Shown here: positions 8,801 to 9,609 of the stretch, one piece after another
How the letters are laid out: each line of letters starts with the position of its first letter
How positions within the stretch are numbered: position 1 is the stretch's first letter
Assembly: GCA_017501125.1 (NCBI GenBank)
Contig: JAFVXN010000094.1
Location: 1 to 9,609 of the forward strand
Direction of reading: 5' to 3'
DNA length: 9,609 nucleotides
Source: Clostridia bacterium
GTDB taxonomy: Bacteria > Bacillota > Clostridia > Christensenellales > Borkfalkiaceae
The notes under the pieces: model-generated
What the model was told of the DNA's origin: nothing
What the model saw: only the letters and a program-made list of their open reading frames with translations
Databases searched by the model: none
Position numbers and translations under genes: made by a program

Positions 8801-8990
8801 CCGTCATATTCGCCCCGAACGACCCGAATATTAAATTACCCGTAAAAAGAATAAACAGCGCAAACGCAGAAAAGAGCGCACATACGGCACTAAGGCTTTC
8901 CCTAGTGACTATATGGCTACGTTTTTCGTCTTTTTTATCTTTCTTAGAGTTTTTCTCTTTTTTGTCTTCATTTTTGCCCGAAGTACTCAA
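5892..8990 (-). CDS. ftsK: DNA translocase FtsK/SpoIIIE family, TTG start
   Basis: This membrane-anchored hexameric motor pumps DNA through the division septum. From the TTG start (8990-8988) the protein has 1032 residues. A Lys-rich N-terminus is followed by about five hydrophobic segments (about 34-55, 70-90, 102-121, 141-161, 163-183). A disordered linker (about 190-545) has an Asp/Gly patch (214-230), an Arg-Asp-rich stretch (363-493) and a Pro-rich end. The alpha/beta motor follows: Walker A GASGMGKS (700-707), IDPKM (731-735), Walker B KIVIIVDELADLM (806-818) and ATQRPSVDVVTG (846-857). The gamma winged-helix DNA-reading domain is about 960-1020 (SISMLQRK, GFNKAGKIIEWMEEMHYI). TTG is preferred because GGAGG lies eight bases upstream, whereas an in-frame ATG at 9005 has no ribosome site and lies only about 8 bases from the predicted transcript start. 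Whether it acts in division, sporulation or both cannot be told here. Confidence 0.95.
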   Translation of the reverse strand: MSTSGKNEDKKEKNSKKDKKDEKRSHIVTRESLSAVCALFSAFALFILFTGNLIFGSFGANMTEVMLGTFGYFSYPIFIAVLLLSVSAFMGKKLIKNKMRAVTFVMTVFFVGLIVQTAMTGWLWTTEDYLANCFVAGGSYATATVCGVFGGLFVWAVSALVSPVGAIIVFSLLTLLNGYLFFLQLKKKSVEGEEETSKPAKKFSLFRRKKDIDEGDGDVADDGDDGDEGDVPPARLGEQPKTTDLYQVPRPAVNLPSTQDPWARQASYSPFSASQDATDKAREESRAILFGGSPAESYSKNLFFDRSANVNNRPMASQAPMPSYTQAYEQSLQQESARAPEKIVTDYTRPAPSYVHPAQEERRDEGLLRDTSALRPSESSSASAVAFDGREGLGRLSQDDGIRDDFRRDDTLLSRDFGRTSTSSEPVLPTREDRITRDASELFDRKEDRLFEDTSRIGSRDDAFVSPFAERDFRDDNADFMQKEEEKESFTRDTFIVEDKPTDRFSASESVGRTSRFVQPTPAPQPKEEPVVAPPPIEKPKYIRPYSPPPLHYFNCTEVKPDCSQDEVEWNKKMILATLEGFGIKEATISSVTYGPTVTRYNIVTPINVASKKIIGLAEQFAVNLHAEHGVNVSFNYGDGATSIEVPNRKRQFVHLGAMLTGAGFVSAKQNSLTFTLGVDVSNEKVYGDIAKMTHVLVAGASGMGKSAFLRSLIISLIYKYSPQDLRLILIDPKMADFTLYTGIPHLVINEIICRPQQAVQSLRWAIGEMERRYELFRRKSLAGTYVVNLDGYNANLGEGEEKLPKIVIIVDELADLMSVARKDVEDCIQRLTAKARAAGIHMILATQRPSVDVVTGVIKSNLPTRIACAVSSEIDSRVILDTGGAEKLLGIGDMMYSMAGFKNPIRVQAPYIEDAPAQAIINYIRDNNDSDFNSEATSYINNASAPTGSVGGASSSGDVEPVYIEALKYAIQTGSASISMLQRKCSVGFNKAGKIIEWMEEMHYIAEFDGSPKPRKTLLTKEEFEEKYGEF
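8299..8357 (-). repeat. Short coding repeat encoding the Asp/Gly patch of FtsK
   Basis: The plus strand carries cgtcgccttcgtc at 8300-8312 and again at 8342-8354, 42 bases apart and therefore in frame, with related GTCGCC/GTCATC units between. It encodes the Gly-Asp-rich patch around residues 214-230 of FtsK. Such tracts can expand or shrink by replication slippage without breaking the frame, and the patch length may differ between strains. Confidence 0.5.
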
Positions 8991-8998
8991 AATCCCTA

Positions 8999-9003
8999 CC
9001 TCC
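8999..9003 (-). promoter_or_regulatory. Ribosome binding site that sets the ftsK start
   Basis: The minus strand reads GGAGG at 9003-8999, eight bases before a TTG codon at 8990-8988. This is ideal spacing. The only ATG nearby (9005-9003) overlaps the site itself and has no Shine-Dalgarno of its own, so TTG is the likely start. Confidence 0.8.
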
Positions 9004-9013
9004 ATACAATGAC

Positions 9014-9030
9014 AATGTTATTATAACATT
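9014..9030. promoter_or_regulatory. Perfect 17-base palindrome over the ftsK -10 box (candidate operator)
   Basis: The plus strand reads aatgttattataacatt: two 8-base arms (9014-9021 and 9023-9030) around a single central base. The -10 box of the ftsK promoter (9025-9020) lies entirely within it, so a dimeric protein bound here would block RNA polymerase. It does not match the Gram-positive LexA box or the CIRCE element. Being AT-rich, it could partly be chance around a TATAAT sequence. The regulator is unknown. Confidence 0.5.
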
Positions 9031-9048
9031 ATTTTTTAATATTTTCAA
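9020..9048 (-). promoter_or_regulatory. Sigma-A promoter of ftsK
   Basis: Read on the minus strand: TTGAAA (9048-9043), exactly 17 bases, then TATAAT (9025-9020), with TGT just before the -10 (extended -10). This is close to the consensus. The predicted transcript start is near 9013, leaving a leader of about 20 bases to the TTG start and the GGAGG site. Confidence 0.85.
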
Positions 9049-9060
9049 TAGTATGGAGAT

Positions 9061-9088
9061 AAAAAAGCGACTAAAAAGACGATTTTTT
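9061..9088 (-). terminator. Weak candidate terminator after murC
   Basis: The arms 9061-9071 and 9078-9088 pair at 9 of 11 positions (two mismatches, six A-U pairs at the base) around a six-base loop, and the minus-strand transcript ends in six U's from the stem. GC content in the stem is low, so strength is doubtful. A second AT-only hairpin (9120-9126 with 9130-9136, 7 bp, 3-base loop) lies nearer the murC stop but has no U-run. Confidence 0.25.
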
Positions 9089-9149
9089 TATATTTTTTCC
9101 TATTATCCCTTCGTTATTTTTTAATCTTTGATTAAATGTCGCCTGATTT

Positions 9150-9609
9150 TTAACGTTTTAAGCGGGTCAAGTACTGCGCAACGGCATAGATATCACCTGC
9201 CCCAAGAAAGAGTACCACGTCGCCCTCTTCGACGTTTGCACGGAGATACGATTCTAGCGCGTAGACGTTGTCGGCATATATCGCACCCAGCCGTGACGCT
9301 AACGTTGAGGCGTCGACCCCGTCAGCACTCTTTTCTCTCGCCGCAAAGGTGTGATAAACAACTAGATTTTCGAGTGGCTTTAATACGGCAATAAATTCAT
9401 CCAAAAGCATCTTCGTCCGCGAATAGGTGTGCGGCTGAAAAACGACGTACAGCCGACCCGCTCTTCCCTTTTTAAAAAGGCTTTCTTTTGCCGTCTTTAT
9501 CGTCGCGGCAATCTCTCGCGGATGATGTGCGTAATCGGCAATTGCCGTCGCGTTAAAAACGTCGTCTAATCTTTCAAAGCGTCTTTTGACCCCACGAAAA
9601 TTTTCAAGC
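9150..9609 (-). CDS. murC: UDP-N-acetylmuramate-L-alanine ligase, C-terminal part (N-terminus beyond window)
   Basis: MurC joins L-alanine to UDP-N-acetylmuramic acid with ATP, the first amino-acid step of peptidoglycan precursor synthesis in the cytoplasm. About 152 residues are visible, reading in frame from 9608 to a TAA at 9152-9150. Recognisable motifs are GVKRRFE near the window edge, DYAHHPREI (family DYAHHPTEI, a hallmark of the Mur ligase C-terminal domain), VFQPHTYSRTK, and FLGAGDIYAVA near the end. The ATG at 9410 inside this stretch is an internal methionine, not the start. It is transcribed in the same direction as ftsK, but the 159-base gap and strong promoter suggest ftsK is a separate unit. 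Confidence 0.95.
   Translation of the reverse strand, partial: LENFRGVKRRFERLDDVFNATAIADYAHHPREIAATIKTAKESLFKKGRAGRLYVVFQPHTYSRTKMLLDEFIAVLKPLENLVVYHTFAAREKSADGVDASTLASRLGAIYADNVYALESYLRANVEEGDVVLFLGAGDIYAVAQYLTRLKR

Larger units (their letters stand above)
9006..9149. other. Intergenic region between murC and ftsK
   Basis: This AT-rich stretch has no gene. It holds the ftsK promoter and palindrome, two weak hairpins and an 8-base inverted repeat: ctccatac at 9000-9007 and gtatggag at 9051-9058, which bracket the promoter. The first arm overlaps the ribosome binding site. Confidence 0.7.

Noticed and set aside
9408..9410. ATG at 9410 as the start of a small gene
   Set aside because: The MurC reading frame with family motifs continues upstream to the window edge, so this is an internal methionine.

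Overview
The window is a chromosomal housekeeping segment in which every convincing gene lies on the minus strand. Reading in the direction of transcription, from high to low coordinates, the genes are: the C-terminal part of murC, ftsK/spoIIIE, rimO, pgsA, cinA, recA, and a glutamine-dependent-type NAD+ synthetase (nadE) that runs off the low-coordinate end. The order ftsK-rimO-pgsA-cinA-recA is typical of Clostridia and other Bacillota. Shine-Dalgarno sites of the GGAGG type, a textbook sigma-A promoter and moderate G+C also fit an anaerobic, possibly gut-associated Clostridia lineage. The species cannot be named from the sequence. I see no mobile element, CRISPR array, rRNA or tRNA.

Layout. 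At 9150-9609 is the end of murC (cell-wall precursor synthesis). At 9006-9149 is an AT-rich intergenic region with a strong promoter for ftsK; its -10 box sits inside a perfect 17-base palindrome, a candidate operator. At 5892-8990 is ftsK, a membrane-anchored DNA translocase that probably starts at a TTG codon and carries a long disordered Arg-Asp-rich linker. At 5835-5891 is a short gap with an extended -10 promoter. From 5834 down to the window edge, rimO, pgsA, cinA, recA and nadE are packed with a 4-base overlap and gaps of 1, 31 and 29 bases. They probably form one operon, perhaps modulated by a small hairpin between recA and nadE.

Three proteins of this last group depart from their families. 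(1) NadE keeps an intact ATP-pyrophosphatase synthetase domain, but all three residues of the nitrilase-type glutaminase triad are replaced (Glu to Arg43, Lys to Asn112, Cys to Gly159), so it probably uses free ammonia. (2) CinA keeps its NMN-deamidase (PncC) domain, but its N-terminal MoCF-like domain has lost the motifs expected of a working pyrophosphatase. (3) RecA ends in a basic tail; moving one frame (-1) at position 1761-1763 gives a conventional acidic tail that stops before the downstream hairpin, which suggests a one-base deletion or an assembly error.

How the genes may work together. CinA/PncC turns NMN, the by-product of NAD-dependent DNA ligase, into nicotinate mononucleotide plus ammonia. 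After adenylylation by NadD (not in the window), NadE would amidate the product to NAD+. With RecA between them, the cluster reads as DNA repair plus NAD recycling. This is inference from gene content and spacing. I found no wholly new multi-gene system; the degenerate catalytic domains are the most unusual signal.
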